Shown here in pieces: positions 9,227-19,600 of a DNA stretch of 64,000 nucleotides. A program made the position numbers and the translations under genes. Positions within the stretch are counted from its first letter, which is position 1, and the number at the start of each line of letters is the position of its first letter. The DNA comes from Bacteroidota bacterium (lineage in GTDB: Bacteria > Bacteroidota > Ignavibacteria > Kapaibacteriales > UBA2268): contig SCSM01000002.1 of assembly GCA_004322215.1 (NCBI GenBank), forward strand, positions 1-64,000, given 5' to 3'. A model generated the notes under the pieces. That model was given only the letters and a program-made list of their open reading frames with translations. It did no database searches and was not told the DNA's origin.

Positions 9227-10039
9227 ATGCAGCATTTTTATTACAAGTTTATTATAAGGTTAGTATTGATTTTATCAGCTTATAATATGCTAAGAACAGA
9301 AGACACAGCAAATGTGCCGTTAAATAAATATAAACATTTTACCTCTATCGCATGTATTTACACCGGATTCGGATTTGCTACAAACTCCTTGAGATTTTTT
9401 GAAAATTACAATTCATTTTTTAATAAATATATTGGGCAATTTAAAGTAACTCCGGTTTTAGGACTTGCATTAAAGTTCAATTTTCACACAGACTATAGAT
9501 TAGGTATAATCGTTGATTATATAGGAGCCGGGTTAAACGATTATTATATTGAGAATTTTATTAAATATGAAAGGAATTATTCGAGGGGGGTAGGTGAAAA
9601 ATTTAATATCACTTCAATACCGATTATTTTTATTGCTGAAATCAATCCCATTCATCAGCAATTCCAGGGATATTTCGGAATTGGAGCAGGAATAGTTTAT
9701 AGTTCAATTGAATGGAATGAGAATATTTCATCTGATTGGTCAGATGATTTGCGAGTGAGCTCGGAGGTGATTAAAGAGAAAAAAATTTATCCGGCATTTA
9801 AGATTTATACAGGAGTTGAGCTCGGATTTGACAAGCATCCGGGTTCGAATTTCTTAGGAAGCTTAATAATTGAAACTGGTTATACATTAATGTTGAGGTA
9901 TATTGAAATTTATTCTAATTTATCCAAACAATTTTCTCCGGCACCGGAGAGCTGGAGTAACAGTTTTGCAGTATTTCCGGGTTATATAAATTTATCAATT
10001 GGTTTGTCATTCAATTTTCAAAGGAGGGGTACAAAATAA
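9227..10039 (+). CDS. Outer-membrane beta-barrel protein, unknown role
   Basis: The 270-residue product has a hydrophobic N-terminal segment (about 5-20) and a body of alternating aromatic and glycine-rich strands (KVTPVLGLALKFNF, GYFGIGAGIVYSS, YINLSIGLSFNFQ), ending on a phenylalanine-rich strand typical of small PorT/OmpX-like barrels. The ATG at 9227 is preferred to the adjacent TTG. There is no clear Shine-Dalgarno sequence. No partner gene suggests a function. Confidence 0.7.
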   Translation: MQHFYYKFIIRLVLILSAYNMLRTEDTANVPLNKYKHFTSIACIYTGFGFATNSLRFFENYNSFFNKYIGQFKVTPVLGLALKFNFHTDYRLGIIVDYIGAGLNDYYIENFIKYERNYSRGVGEKFNITSIPIIFIAEINPIHQQFQGYFGIGAGIVYSSIEWNENISSDWSDDLRVSSEVIKEKKIYPAFKIYTGVELGFDKHPGSNFLGSLIIETGYTLMLRYIEIYSNLSKQFSPAPESWSNSFAVFPGYINLSIGLSFNFQRRGTK

Positions 10040-10158
10040 TTACGAATAATAAATTATGAATTACAAATTGAAAGATATTTAAAATGAGATTTGTAATTTA
10101 TAATTGTTCGATTCTTTCTCATTATTAATTATTTGTTTTAAATTTTATCGGAGGAAAT

Positions 10159-10446
10159 ATGAAAACAAAAATAACGTTCAGACACGTCAAATCACAACCG
10201 GAATTACAGGAAGCGGCATTAGAAGCAGCAGAAAGATTCGAAAAATTCTACAACGGAATTACCAGCACAGATATAATTTTCAAAAATGAAGCCGATAAAA
10301 CTGTTGAATTCACCGTAAGGGTACAGGGCAACACTTTAATTGCCAAAGAAACCTCTGACGAATTTCATAAAAGTCTTTATGTGGCTTCTGACAAAATGAT
10401 TAGACAATTACAAAAAAGGAAGGAGAAAGTTTATCATAGCATTTAA
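10159..10446 (+). CDS. hpf: Ribosome hibernation-promoting factor, short form
   Basis: The 95-residue protein matches the short HPF/RaiA family, which binds the 30S decoding centre and inactivates or dimerises ribosomes in slow growth. The beta-alpha-beta-beta-beta-alpha pattern is visible, with a conserved core VEFTVRVQGNTL and a basic C-terminal helix (MIRQLQKRKEKV). It has no long-form C-terminal dimerisation domain. A strong GGAGG (10150-10154) precedes the ATG. It is followed by a perfect terminator, so it is probably monocistronic. Confidence 0.9.
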   Translation: MKTKITFRHVKSQPELQEAALEAAERFEKFYNGITSTDIIFKNEADKTVEFTVRVQGNTLIAKETSDEFHKSLYVASDKMIRQLQKRKEKVYHSI

Positions 10447-10488
10447 TAAATCAGAAATAATAGAATTAATTTTATAAATAAAAACACC

Positions 10489-10516
10489 AAGGGGCTTAAT
10501 AAGCCCCTTTTTTTTA
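10489..10516 (+). terminator. Rho-independent terminator of hpf
   Basis: A 9-bp perfect stem AAGGGGCTT/AAGCCCCTT with a 3-base loop and a run of eight T. It lies about 40 bases after the hpf stop. Confidence 0.93.
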
Positions 10517-10598
10517 TTTTCCATTGAGATAAGAAATCATTAATATTGCAAAATTCAATGAGTTCTTAGCTTAAAATTACTCATAAAAAAGGCTTGAA

Positions 10599-11618
10599 AT
10601 GAAACAGTTTGAAGATTTAAAAATATTGCAGCAGAAAAAAATTTCTGTTGAACAACTTTGTGAATCGCCTATAAAATTAGAAAAACTTACGGGTGGTACA
10701 GGCATTGATAATAATATTGTAGATAAAAATATATACAGGCCTCAACTCGCATTGACCGGCTTTGTAGATTTGTTTAATTATAAACAGGTTCAGATACTCG
10801 GTAATACAGAAATATTTTATCTTAAGAGTTTATCGAAAGAAGAAAGAATAAAGGCGTTTGAAATAATATGCCAATTTCCTATTCCATGCATGATTCTGAC
10901 AAACAACCACAAGCTCGAACCGGAATTACTCCAGATAACAAAGAAAAATAAAATTGCAATTTTAAATACACCGTTTGAGACTACTAAGGCAACTTATTTA
11001 TTATCTGAATTTCTCGATGACCAGTTCGCCCCTCAGGCAGTAGTTCACGGTTCTTTTGTTGATGTGTATGGTGTCGGAGTCCTTTTTATAGGGAGAAGCG
11101 GTATCGGAAAAAGTGAAATTGCACTCGACCTCGTTGAAAGAGGTCATCGTCTTGTAGCTGATGACGTGGTAATGTTAACTAAAAAGCGTGAATCAATTAT
11201 CATGGGAACAGGAACCAGTCTCGTTAAGCATTTTATGGAGATTAGAGGATTGGGTGTACTCGATATTCGGCAAATGTTCGGAATCCGTTCTATTCGTTTC
11301 CAAAAACGGCTTGAGATTATCGTTGAACTGCTCGAGTGGAATGAAGCAGTTGAATATACGAGGACAGGTCTGGACGAGGAACCCACTGAAGTTATGGGAA
11401 TTGAAATATCCACCGTTAAACTTCCTATTTTCCCCGGTAAAAATATTACTGTTATAGCAGAAGTTGTCGCCATTAATTATTTGCTAAGAACCTACGGTTA
11501 TAATGCTGCAAAAGTTTTTTCCGATAATCTGCAATTGGAAATAACTAAGAATATTGGTCCCAAAACTGCGTTTCAGGACCAAAGACATATCTCGTTTTTC
11601 CAAAGTGATAATGAGTGA
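10599..11618 (+). CDS. hprK: HPr kinase/phosphorylase
   Basis: The 339-residue protein has the HprK N-terminal domain (1-130) and a C-terminal P-loop kinase domain. Visible are the Walker A GRSGIGKSE (about 165-173), the following GHRLVADD segment, and the HprK signature MEIRGLGVLDIR near 208-219. The enzyme phosphorylates or dephosphorylates HPr-type proteins on serine. No ptsH, ptsI or sugar permease is nearby, as is common for HprK in bacteria lacking a complete sugar PTS, where it serves regulation. It is a single-gene unit between the hpf terminator and dsbD. Confidence 0.95.
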   Translation: MKQFEDLKILQQKKISVEQLCESPIKLEKLTGGTGIDNNIVDKNIYRPQLALTGFVDLFNYKQVQILGNTEIFYLKSLSKEERIKAFEIICQFPIPCMILTNNHKLEPELLQITKKNKIAILNTPFETTKATYLLSEFLDDQFAPQAVVHGSFVDVYGVGVLFIGRSGIGKSEIALDLVERGHRLVADDVVMLTKKRESIIMGTGTSLVKHFMEIRGLGVLDIRQMFGIRSIRFQKRLEIIVELLEWNEAVEYTRTGLDEEPTEVMGIEISTVKLPIFPGKNITVIAEVVAINYLLRTYGYNAAKVFSDNLQLEITKNIGPKTAFQDQRHISFFQSDNE

Positions 11619-11763
11619 TGACAATTACTGATTAAATTTAATATTGGTAAACTCTAATAATGTGTTAAATATTATAACACTTATCATTTTATATAAAACA
11701 TTGATTTTTCAATAACGTCTTATACTAATAATTTTTTCGAATTTGTTAAATACAGGAAATTAA

Positions 11764-13770
11764 ATGAAAATCAAATACTTGCTATTGTTCGGATTAATTT
11801 TATTTTTAATTAATCTATCTTATGGTAAAGATGAAAAGCATGTCAAATTTATAGCTCAGCCATCAAAAACTGAAGTTAAAATCGGAGAAAAGTTCAGCGT
11901 TTTGCTTACTATGAAACTCGATAAGTTTTGGCATACTTATAGTCTAAAAGAGCAATTAAATTCAGAAGGCATAGGTCCTACAAAAACTGAAATCACTTCA
12001 GGTCCAAAAGAATTTGTTTCAAATGTGAACAAAATCAAATCTCCAAAACCCAAAACCGAATATGACAAAGGTTTTGAGATGAATCTTGAAATGTATTATG
12101 GTAAAGCTGAATTTGAAATAATCCTGAAAGCAAAAAAAGATTTGAATTTCATTAAAGACAAAGCATATATTAATGTTTATCTTGAACTATGTGATACGGT
12201 CAGATGTTTGCCGCCGGAAGATTATAGAGTAACAATCGGGAATCTGGTGTATACTCCTTCTATGGGATTAATTGATGAGTCGGATTCTAATGAATTTGCG
12301 ACTAATGATAATGTAGCTGACAGTACAACAAAATCAGGAATAACAACTAAAGAAATTAATAATAAAAGTAAAGTGAATGAAACTGATTCTCAAAAGGAAA
12401 TCGAATCAAAAAAAAGTGAAGGTATTTTATCATTCCTGTGGTTTGCAATGACGGCAGGTGCTTTTGCTTTATTGACTCCATGTGTATTTCCTATGGTTCC
12501 AATAACAGTATCATTCTTTACGAAAAGGGCAGAGAAGAAAAAAGGAAAAGGTCTTCGTGATTCTTTTGTATATGCTCTTGGGATAATCACAACATTCACA
12601 GCACTGGGTTTTATTCTTGCCTTGATATTCGGAGCAACGGGGATACAGGATTTTGCAACGAATCCCTGGATTAATATTTTCATAGCGGGTATATTCATAG
12701 TTTTTGCATTTAATTTATTCGGCGCATTCGAGATTCAGTTACCGACGGGATTGATGAATAGATTGAATATGAAGAGCCAGGGGAGCGGAATAACAAGCGT
12801 TTTGCTTATGGGTTTGACTTTTTCGCTTACGTCATTTACATGTACCGTTCCTTTTGTAGGTTCTGCGCTGATTTCCGCATCGGGTGGTGAGTGGTTTTAT
12901 CCGATTATCGGGATGTTGGGATTTTCAACTGTGTTTGCTGCACCATTCTTTTTACTTGCATTATTCCCGACTGCAATGCAATCGTTACCGAAGGCAGGGG
13001 GATGGATGAATAATGTGAAGGTTGTGATGGGATTCCTGGAAATTGCTGCAGCAATGAAATTCATCAGTAATGTTGATTTGGTTTGGGGACTGGGAATAAT
13101 GCCGAGGGATTTATTCATTGCGATTTGGATTGCATGTGGTTTGTTGATTACAGTTTATGTGCTGGGGATTTACAGATTGGCGCATGATTCGGCGGTGGAG
13201 AGCGTGAAATCGATGAGAATACTTTTTGCATTAATATTTGCAGCGATTACTTTTTATTTGATGTCGGGATTGTTCGGAAAGCCATTGGGTGAGCTGGATG
13301 CTTTTTTGCCGCCACCGGATTATGAACAGATTATCGGGAGAGAGCCGGCGAATTCAAGGAATAATATTAATGATTCAAATTTATATAATGCAGTTGAAAA
13401 GGGAAAAAAGATTAATGGAGATGAGTGGCTGAGCGATTATAAGTTTGCTGTGACTGAAGCAAAGCGGCTTAATAAGCCATTATTTATTGATTTTACGGGA
13501 TACACTTGTACGAATTGCAGGTGGATGGAAATTAATATGTTTGCGAAGCCCTCGGTGAGCTCATTGATTGGAAATTTTGTTAAGGTGCGGTTATATACAG
13601 ACCGGAGGGGAGAGCCATACGAGGGGAATAAGCGGATGCAGATGGAGAGGTACGGTTCGATAGAGTTGCCGCTATATGTGATACTGACGGCTGAGGAGAA
13701 GGTTATAGGGACAAAGGCGTTCACGCGTGACGAAAATGAATTTGTCAGATTTATGAAAAAAGCATTGTAA
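11764..13770 (+). CDS. dsbD: Thiol:disulfide interchange protein DsbD
   Basis: The 668-residue protein carries a signal peptide (1-21), an N-terminal DsbD-alpha-like periplasmic domain (about 25-165, cysteines in LCDTVRCLPPED), a low-complexity linker, a multi-helix CcdA-like membrane domain (about 220-520; redox cysteines in LTPCVFPMVP and SFTCTVPF), and a C-terminal thioredoxin-like domain with DFTGYTCTNCRWME (CxxC near residue 580). It moves electrons from cytoplasmic thioredoxin across the inner membrane to periplasmic disulfide substrates. Base use changes along the gene: the first 700 bases are A-rich, and from about 12.72 kb the sense strand becomes strongly G-rich. No other cytochrome-biogenesis gene is adjacent. 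Confidence 0.95.
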   Translation: MKIKYLLLFGLILFLINLSYGKDEKHVKFIAQPSKTEVKIGEKFSVLLTMKLDKFWHTYSLKEQLNSEGIGPTKTEITSGPKEFVSNVNKIKSPKPKTEYDKGFEMNLEMYYGKAEFEIILKAKKDLNFIKDKAYINVYLELCDTVRCLPPEDYRVTIGNLVYTPSMGLIDESDSNEFATNDNVADSTTKSGITTKEINNKSKVNETDSQKEIESKKSEGILSFLWFAMTAGAFALLTPCVFPMVPITVSFFTKRAEKKKGKGLRDSFVYALGIITTFTALGFILALIFGATGIQDFATNPWINIFIAGIFIVFAFNLFGAFEIQLPTGLMNRLNMKSQGSGITSVLLMGLTFSLTSFTCTVPFVGSALISASGGEWFYPIIGMLGFSTVFAAPFFLLALFPTAMQSLPKAGGWMNNVKVVMGFLEIAAAMKFISNVDLVWGLGIMPRDLFIAIWIACGLLITVYVLGIYRLAHDSAVESVKSMRILFALIFAAITFYLMSGLFGKPLGELDAFLPPPDYEQIIGREPANSRNNINDSNLYNAVEKGKKINGDEWLSDYKFAVTEAKRLNKPLFIDFTGYTCTNCRWMEINMFAKPSVSSLIGNFVKVRLYTDRRGEPYEGNKRMQMERYGSIELPLYVILTAEEKVIGTKAFTRDENEFVRFMKKAL

Positions 13771-13782
13771 ATTAAAAAATAA

Positions 13783-13821
13783 TTGGCTAAACTCAGATTA
13801 AAAATCTGTAAGTTTAGCCAA
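13783..13821. terminator. Shared stem-loop between convergent genes
   Basis: An 11-bp stem TTGGCTAAACT (13783-13793) pairs with AGTTTAGCCAA (13811-13821). The apical part CAGAT/ATCTG extends it. Reading on the minus strand it is followed by TTATTTTTTAAT, so it best terminates the leftward T9SS gene, and it can also protect the dsbD mRNA end. Confidence 0.75.
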
Positions 13822-13845
13822 CAATAATAAATTTAAATTTTTTAA

Positions 13846-14370
13846 CTATCTGAATAAATTCAGAACACTTGTTTCTGCTCTATCATCTATTTCGAGCCGG
13901 CAGAAATAAGTACCACTTTGAAAATTTGTTGCATCCCAATCCATAGTATAATTTCCTGTTTGTTTAGTTTCATTTACAAGAGTTACGACTTTTTCTCCAA
14001 GTACATTGAAAATGCTTAAATTCACCCTGGAAATTCTGGTAATATCATACGAAATTGTTGTACTTGTATTGAAGGGATTCGGGTAATTTTGTCCAAGATG
14101 TTCTTCTGAAAACAGATTATTTCCTGTCTCATCATTAATACCAGTTGCATTAATGATGATTGTATTCCAAAATCCTGATAATACTTTATTTGTGGTTCCG
14201 GTACTAATATCAATCAACGGTTGTCCGACAGTTCCGTTAATATTATTGGCTCCGCCTGTTATCAGTGTTCCACCATTTCCGAGTACACTCGATGGAATAG
14301 TATACTGAGCAGTTAATTCCATTTGTGATGCTATAAACAAAATAAATAAGATAAAAATTGCTAATTTCAT
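13846..14370 (-). CDS. Small secreted protein with T9SS type A sorting domain
   Basis: The 174-residue protein has a signal peptide (1-22), a short glycine-rich region, and a C-terminal type IX secretion sorting domain (about 92-174: LGQNYPNPFNTSTTISYDI, VNLSIFNVLGEKVVTLV, SGTYFCRLE). It is essentially a sorting domain with a short passenger, so it should be displayed on or released from the cell surface. It follows the large repeat protein by only 12 bases, suggesting joint transcription. Confidence 0.85.
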   Translation of the reverse strand: MKLAIFILFILFIASQMELTAQYTIPSSVLGNGGTLITGGANNINGTVGQPLIDISTGTTNKVLSGFWNTIIINATGINDETGNNLFSEEHLGQNYPNPFNTSTTISYDITRISRVNLSIFNVLGEKVVTLVNETKQTGNYTMDWDATNFQSGTYFCRLEIDDRAETSVLNLFR

Positions 14371-14382
14371 ACTGAACTCCTG

Positions 14383-16326
14383 TTATTTACTAATATTAGA
14401 TGTATGACCCGGCTTTTTACTTGCGGAATTATTAGTGGGAATAACTGAATTCGATTCTTCCTTTTTCGGTTCTTCATAACCGATTCCCATATTTGCCGGT
14501 TTTCCCAATTCCTGCGGATAAAGGTATTTCCCGACTTCATTTCCTTTTTTATTTACTTCCACCTGTATTCTATGGGAATCTGCAAAGGCATCATGCCGGA
14601 CACCGGTTACCTGCCACGACACTTCCACATTTGGTTTGTCGGTTTTGATTTTGAATTGATTATTCTTAATCTTTTCACCTATTATTGCCTGGGCAAACTG
14701 TCCAACAACTGTCAACTGGTATCTGAAATCCTTATTCAATGACTGGAAATAGTTTGGTAATGACACAGTCGCTTCACCGTTTGCATCGGTAACAATATTA
14801 CCATTGTAGATGTTCATCATGTCGGGTGATTCAACAAAAGAATGATAAAGGAATTTGTTGGCAGGGTCGAGAGGATGGTCTATCTTAAACGAACCACCTC
14901 CTTTAGACAGAGTTCCTGTTACGTTCACATTCCCATCGAAGTATCCTGCATATCCGGTGAGAAGGTTGTTGTTAATACCTCTCACTCCGTAATTCGTTCC
15001 CGTCGCTATTCCACGGATACCTTCCCCAGGGGCACTCAACCATGCTTCCGTACTATTATCTGTGTTTTTAGTCTTTATCACAGAATATCCACCTGTACTC
15101 GTTGCATATATTGCATTATTATTTCCGCCATCAATCTCAAGCTTTCTTGTAGGTGCTGTTGTTAAACCAATTCCAACATTACCAGATGCATATAAATTCC
15201 CGTCAAACCAGCCAGCGTAACCTGCTACATCATTATTAATACCGCGAATGGCATAATTAGAACCTGTGGCAATACCTCTTATTCCCTCAAGCGGCGCACC
15301 TAACCATGCCTCAGTATTTGAAGATGTATTCTTGCACTCGATTGCAGAATACCCACTTGCAACTGTTGCATAAATTGCAGTGTTCGATGGAGAGTTAACT
15401 TCCAATTTATTAGTAGGGCTCGTCGTTCCTATACCTACATTCGTCCCATTATTATATATCACATTGTTTGCAACCCATCCCGAGCCGTCATTCCTCAATG
15501 TTTGTCCGCTTGTCCCTGTTGGCATAACCAATCCTGGAGCCAGTTTCGCCAAAGTCACTTGACCGTCACCTATCTTCGCAGTCGAAATAACACCAACCCC
15601 TATCACCGGATTCGGATAAGTACCCGCCAGATCGCCTCCAGCTGCTCCACTTGGTGCAAGCGACACTCCCGGTCCGATTTTTAGTTGTGTAACTGAACCG
15701 TCTGCCAATTGTGTTGTTCCAACCCCCCCATCTGCTATGGATAGCGAGACATCACCGGCAGTACCACCTCCTGACAAACCTGTTCCAGCGGTCACTCCTG
15801 TAATATCGCCACCGCCACCACCAGGTGTCGCCGATATTGTCAGCGTGTTTCCGCTCGGTGTAATGCTTACATTACTTCCTGCTGTCAGTATAACGTCATC
15901 TTTTAGACCATTTATACTTTTCACAACTTGTCCGTTCATAATCGAGCGTGTCATCATACTATAAGCAGATGATGTCAATTTTATTCTTGGTGTAAGTTCC
16001 GGACCGCTTGCAACTGATATTCCTAACCAATATGGTTTGTCAAATGATAATGATAAAGGTGAAACGCTCCCAAGATTTACATTAAATATACCTTTCGTAA
16101 CAGTAACTGATTGTACCTCCTGCCAGAGTGGAGTTCCACCCGCTACAACATCGTAAAGCTTGAAATCCAGATTATAATTTCCATCGCTGACAATACTTCC
16201 CCCACCGTCTGTCAACATTCCCTGGTAACTAATATTATTTGGTATTTGTGCTATGCTTTTACTATCTGCAAACAAAATGACAAAACACATAGCAATTGCA
16301 AAATACATAATCTTTTTTATCCTCAT
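14383..16326 (-). CDS. Secreted tail-fibre-like repeat protein
   Basis: The 647-residue protein has a signal peptide (1-26) and an N-terminal domain [18 protein letters not shown] ... GIFNVNLG common in Bacteroidota surface proteins. A glycine-rich fibre-like middle follows, then two tandem ~90-residue repeats (about 296-385 and 386-475; each starts NVGIG, contains [15 protein letters not shown] and ends YFDGN or WFDGN). After these come a beta-sandwich region and a Lys/Ser/Asn-rich tail. I see neither an intramolecular chaperone peptidase nor a T9SS sorting domain at its C-terminus. The adjacent small T9SS protein is likely co-expressed. Adhesion or surface structure is inferred. Confidence 0.75.
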   Translation of the reverse strand: MRIKKIMYFAIAMCFVILFADSKSIAQIPNNISYQGMLTDGGGSIVSDGNYNLDFKLYDVVAGGTPLWQEVQSVTVTKGIFNVNLGSVSPLSLSFDKPYWLGISVASGPELTPRIKLTSSAYSMMTRSIMNGQVVKSINGLKDDVILTAGSNVSITPSGNTLTISATPGGGGGDITGVTAGTGLSGGGTAGDVSLSIADGGVGTTQLADGSVTQLKIGPGVSLAPSGAAGGDLAGTYPNPVIGVGVISTAKIGDGQVTLAKLAPGLVMPTGTSGQTLRNDGSGWVANNVIYNNGTNVGIGTTSPTNKLEVNSPSNTAIYATVASGYSAIECKNTSSNTEAWLGAPLEGIRGIATGSNYAIRGINNDVAGYAGWFDGNLYASGNVGIGLTTAPTRKLEIDGGNNNAIYATSTGGYSVIKTKNTDNSTEAWLSAPGEGIRGIATGTNYGVRGINNNLLTGYAGYFDGNVNVTGTLSKGGGSFKIDHPLDPANKFLYHSFVESPDMMNIYNGNIVTDANGEATVSLPNYFQSLNKDFRYQLTVVGQFAQAIIGEKIKNNQFKIKTDKPNVEVSWQVTGVRHDAFADSHRIQVEVNKKGNEVGKYLYPQELGKPANMGIGYEEPKKEESNSVIPTNNSASKKPGHTSNISK

Positions 16327-16696
16327 AACCCAATCCTCCTAAATATAAAATTTAAATTTTGGTATTTATAAAGAATTATTACGATTAATTAAATAAATAA
16401 TTTTGTTAAGCCACAATTTCAATTGTTTACTTTTTGAATTTTTATTATAAATAGTTGAATACTTTTATATTATGTTTATTATTAAGAAATATTTATTTTT
16501 TATTTGAGAGGTTCTTTTTAAATTAGAACGGGATGATAATAGTATCAGGTTGATTTGGATGATTTTATAAATGTTGAAGTTGATTTTAAAATGGGATTTG
16601 AGTAATAAATAAAATAGAAAATTTAAGATTTGATAAAAAATTAATATTTGTCAAAAATTTTCGGCTATAATAATAACAAATCGAAGGGAGAGATTT
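16327..16696. other. Divergent intergenic region (370 bp)
   Basis: AT-rich spacer between the leftward repeat protein and the rightward protease, presumably holding both promoters. GGAGGA at about 16335-16340 (minus-strand sense) is the ribosome-binding site of the leftward gene, and AAGGGAGAG near 16683 that of the protease. A TAATTTTG box occurs at 16398-16405 on the plus strand but lies far from the protease start. Nothing else is recognised. Confidence 0.5.
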
Positions 16697-19600
16697 ATGA
16701 GATGGGATTTTTACTGCTTGTTGTGCATTTTCTTAGTTGCATTATCATTGGAATTAATTTCGGCTGAGAAATGGTCGAAACTGAATTTCCCTGATAATAT
16801 TAACGGAGTAATAACATCGCTCGATGTCAGAGGAGATAATATCATGGTGGGAACTGACATGGAGGGATTTTTCGTTTCGAGAGACAAGGGGAGAACATTT
16901 TCTAATATGGGTGATTCGCTAAGGGGTAAAAGGATTAGCGAGATTGTTGAACGAAGGAGCCATTTGTATGCGGTTGCGGACAATAATATATACAGGTCTG
17001 ATGATGGTGGATTGAATTGGATTCTCATCGGGTTGAATGAGCCAACACAGGAAATCATCAAGTGTATTTTCATTAGTGAGAATGAAGAAATATTGGTTGG
17101 AACTAATCAAAATTTGTATTCGACGGAGAATGGGGGTAAATCGTGGGAAGTTCTGACGACGGAGCTGAAGCAAGTGAATTGTTTGGCAGTGACGATGAAT
17201 GAGAAGGGATTGATATTTCTTTCATTTTCGAGGGGTGGTGAGAGGATAGATTTGTACAGGACATCGGACCATGGTAATAACTGGGAAGAGAAAGAGAAGG
17301 GAATTGAAACTCTGCCGCAGGTAAGTTCGTTTTCATTGCGGGGGAACAACGTTTATGCTTCGATTTATTATAATGTGTATTTGACGGGGAACGATGGGGA
17401 GGACTGGATTAAGCTGCCGGGAGGATTTCAGTACCCGATTGATAAGGTGGAGGTGAGCAGGGATGAATATTTGGTGGCGAGAATGGGGAAGCGGATAAGT
17501 GTTTATGATAAGGAAAAGGGGGAGTGGCGACAGGATGATGGTGAGATGGATTTCAAGGATACGATAAGGGTGAGCGATACGGATGATGAGGATAATGTTT
17601 TTATAGGAACGGATAAAGAGATATGGATGAGTTTGGGTGACATTAAGATTTTTGTGGATTTTTACCCGGGTTATAATATAATAGTGAAGGACATGAATGA
17701 TGAGTGGATTAGTAATAAGTTGTTTTATGTGATAAAGAACGGTTACAATGTTGGTTCGGTTACGACGGACGGAACGGGTAGATTCAGATTGTTTGTGAAT
17801 GCGGGTGATACGATTAAGCTGGAGCATTATCCGGGCGGGACTGCGGCTGTTAAGCCGGGTCATAATAGCTGCAACGGGAATACGATGTATTATGAGATTC
17901 TGGATAATGGGAAATTCGACGGAACGGGGGAGAGGAGTTATTTCGGATTGGATGGGGATTTGAATCCGACGATTATATGCGACCATACTACGATTAAGAT
18001 GAGTTTGATAGTGTCGGTGCAATGGGATGCGAAGAGGGCATACCTGGATTCGCTTGCAGATTGGTTCAAGGAGTTGTCGAATTATTATTATGATGTAACA
18101 GACGGTCAGTTGTTTTTCCATCAGATTGATATATATGATAAGGGGCAGAAGTGGAATGATTGCGATGTGAGGGTGTGGGCTGATAATATGGTTTGGCCTA
18201 ATGCTTCGGTGGGAGGAATTTTCAGCAGTAATGCAGACCACCATGCGAATATGCCGAGAAAATGGTATGGAGACAGTGACCCGTCGAGAAACGGAACGGC
18301 GAGGAATGACTGGCTGACTACGCCAAACGGGAATCACTGGACAACAATGGGGCATGAACTGGGGCATTATATGATGGGTTTTTATGATGAATATGTTTAT
18401 GTGGGAAGTGACGGGAGCGGTTTGCCATCGGGATATAATTACGGTTATATGGATTACCAGTATCCGAACGGGGGAGTGTGGTCAACGGAGATGTCGAATG
18501 CAACGAGGTATCCGAATAATACTTATAAGATAACAGCACAGTGGGTGTATAACGGGGGCGATTGCTGGACTGATTTTGAAGGAGATTATGAGAAGGAATA
18601 TAATGGTGTGTTCTGTCCGATTATCAGGCCTGCCGAAAGGACAAATTTAGGTGGATTAACATATTTACCGGGACCAAACATTAATGTAGGGAATAATTTA
18701 ATCGAGAATATTTACGATGCCAATAACTCAGCAGGCGATGTGAATATCACTGTACTCGACCCGAACATGACTGTTCTGACAAGAGCAAAAGTTGACCTAT
18801 ACAAGCCAATAGGCATTGTCACACTAGTGATGAAAGAAGGGCAGGCGGCGGACGATGGCAATTTCAAAGTCATCGGCGCCAATGTCGGTGATGCAATCAG
18901 GGTTTCGCATTTTCTCAAAATCGCGCCCTATTTCACCTATACTTACACTTATGATGTTACTGCTGTTACATCTGCAACAAAATCGCAGGACCAAATTCAG
19001 CAGGATGAATACATACCAATTATTTTGCAGCAGGTCAACGGCACATTCAACCAGGTCAATACATGGGAATTCGATAATTTCGGAAATCTCAATTTCAAAT
19101 CTTATGTCAACAAGGAATTTTCGCAGGATGCAAAACTCGAAGTGACGACAGGTCAGGATATTTTAGAAAAGAAAGACATGGTTTTTAATAAAGGAAAACT
19201 CGAGTACAATTGTTATTTGGATGAAACAATGAAACCGGAGGGTGTCTTGTCTATCGATGCATCCGATGATTCACAGATGCCGTTCTATATACCGATGAGC
19301 TATAATGTATCGAGCTTTTCACCGATTATATCCGGACCGGACGGCGATGTCAATCTTTATCTCGACCAGAGAAATTCGCAAATCACAAAATTCGGAATAC
19401 TGACATCCGGCTCCCAGACAAGCAGGAAAGGTCTCGATGACGATGCCGAACAATCCGGCAATGTTCATTCAATCTCTACTCATCCATACCCGGTCAGTAC
19501 TGAAATTCCCTCGATACTTCAAATCGGTTACTCTCCCGATGAGTTGAAGAACAAATCGCAATCCCTGTTAAGGATATTCAAATGGGATGTATCCTCATTA

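Noticed and set aside
10104-10289. Small ORF overlapping the hpf start
   Set aside because: hpf has a strong ribosome-binding site and full family match in another frame; this ORF has neither.
17333-18367. 344-codon open frame on the minus strand inside the metalloprotease gene
   Set aside because: It is antisense to a gene with clear domains; the G-rich sense strand simply avoids stop codons on the other strand. The translation is Ile/His/Arg-rich and shows no motif.
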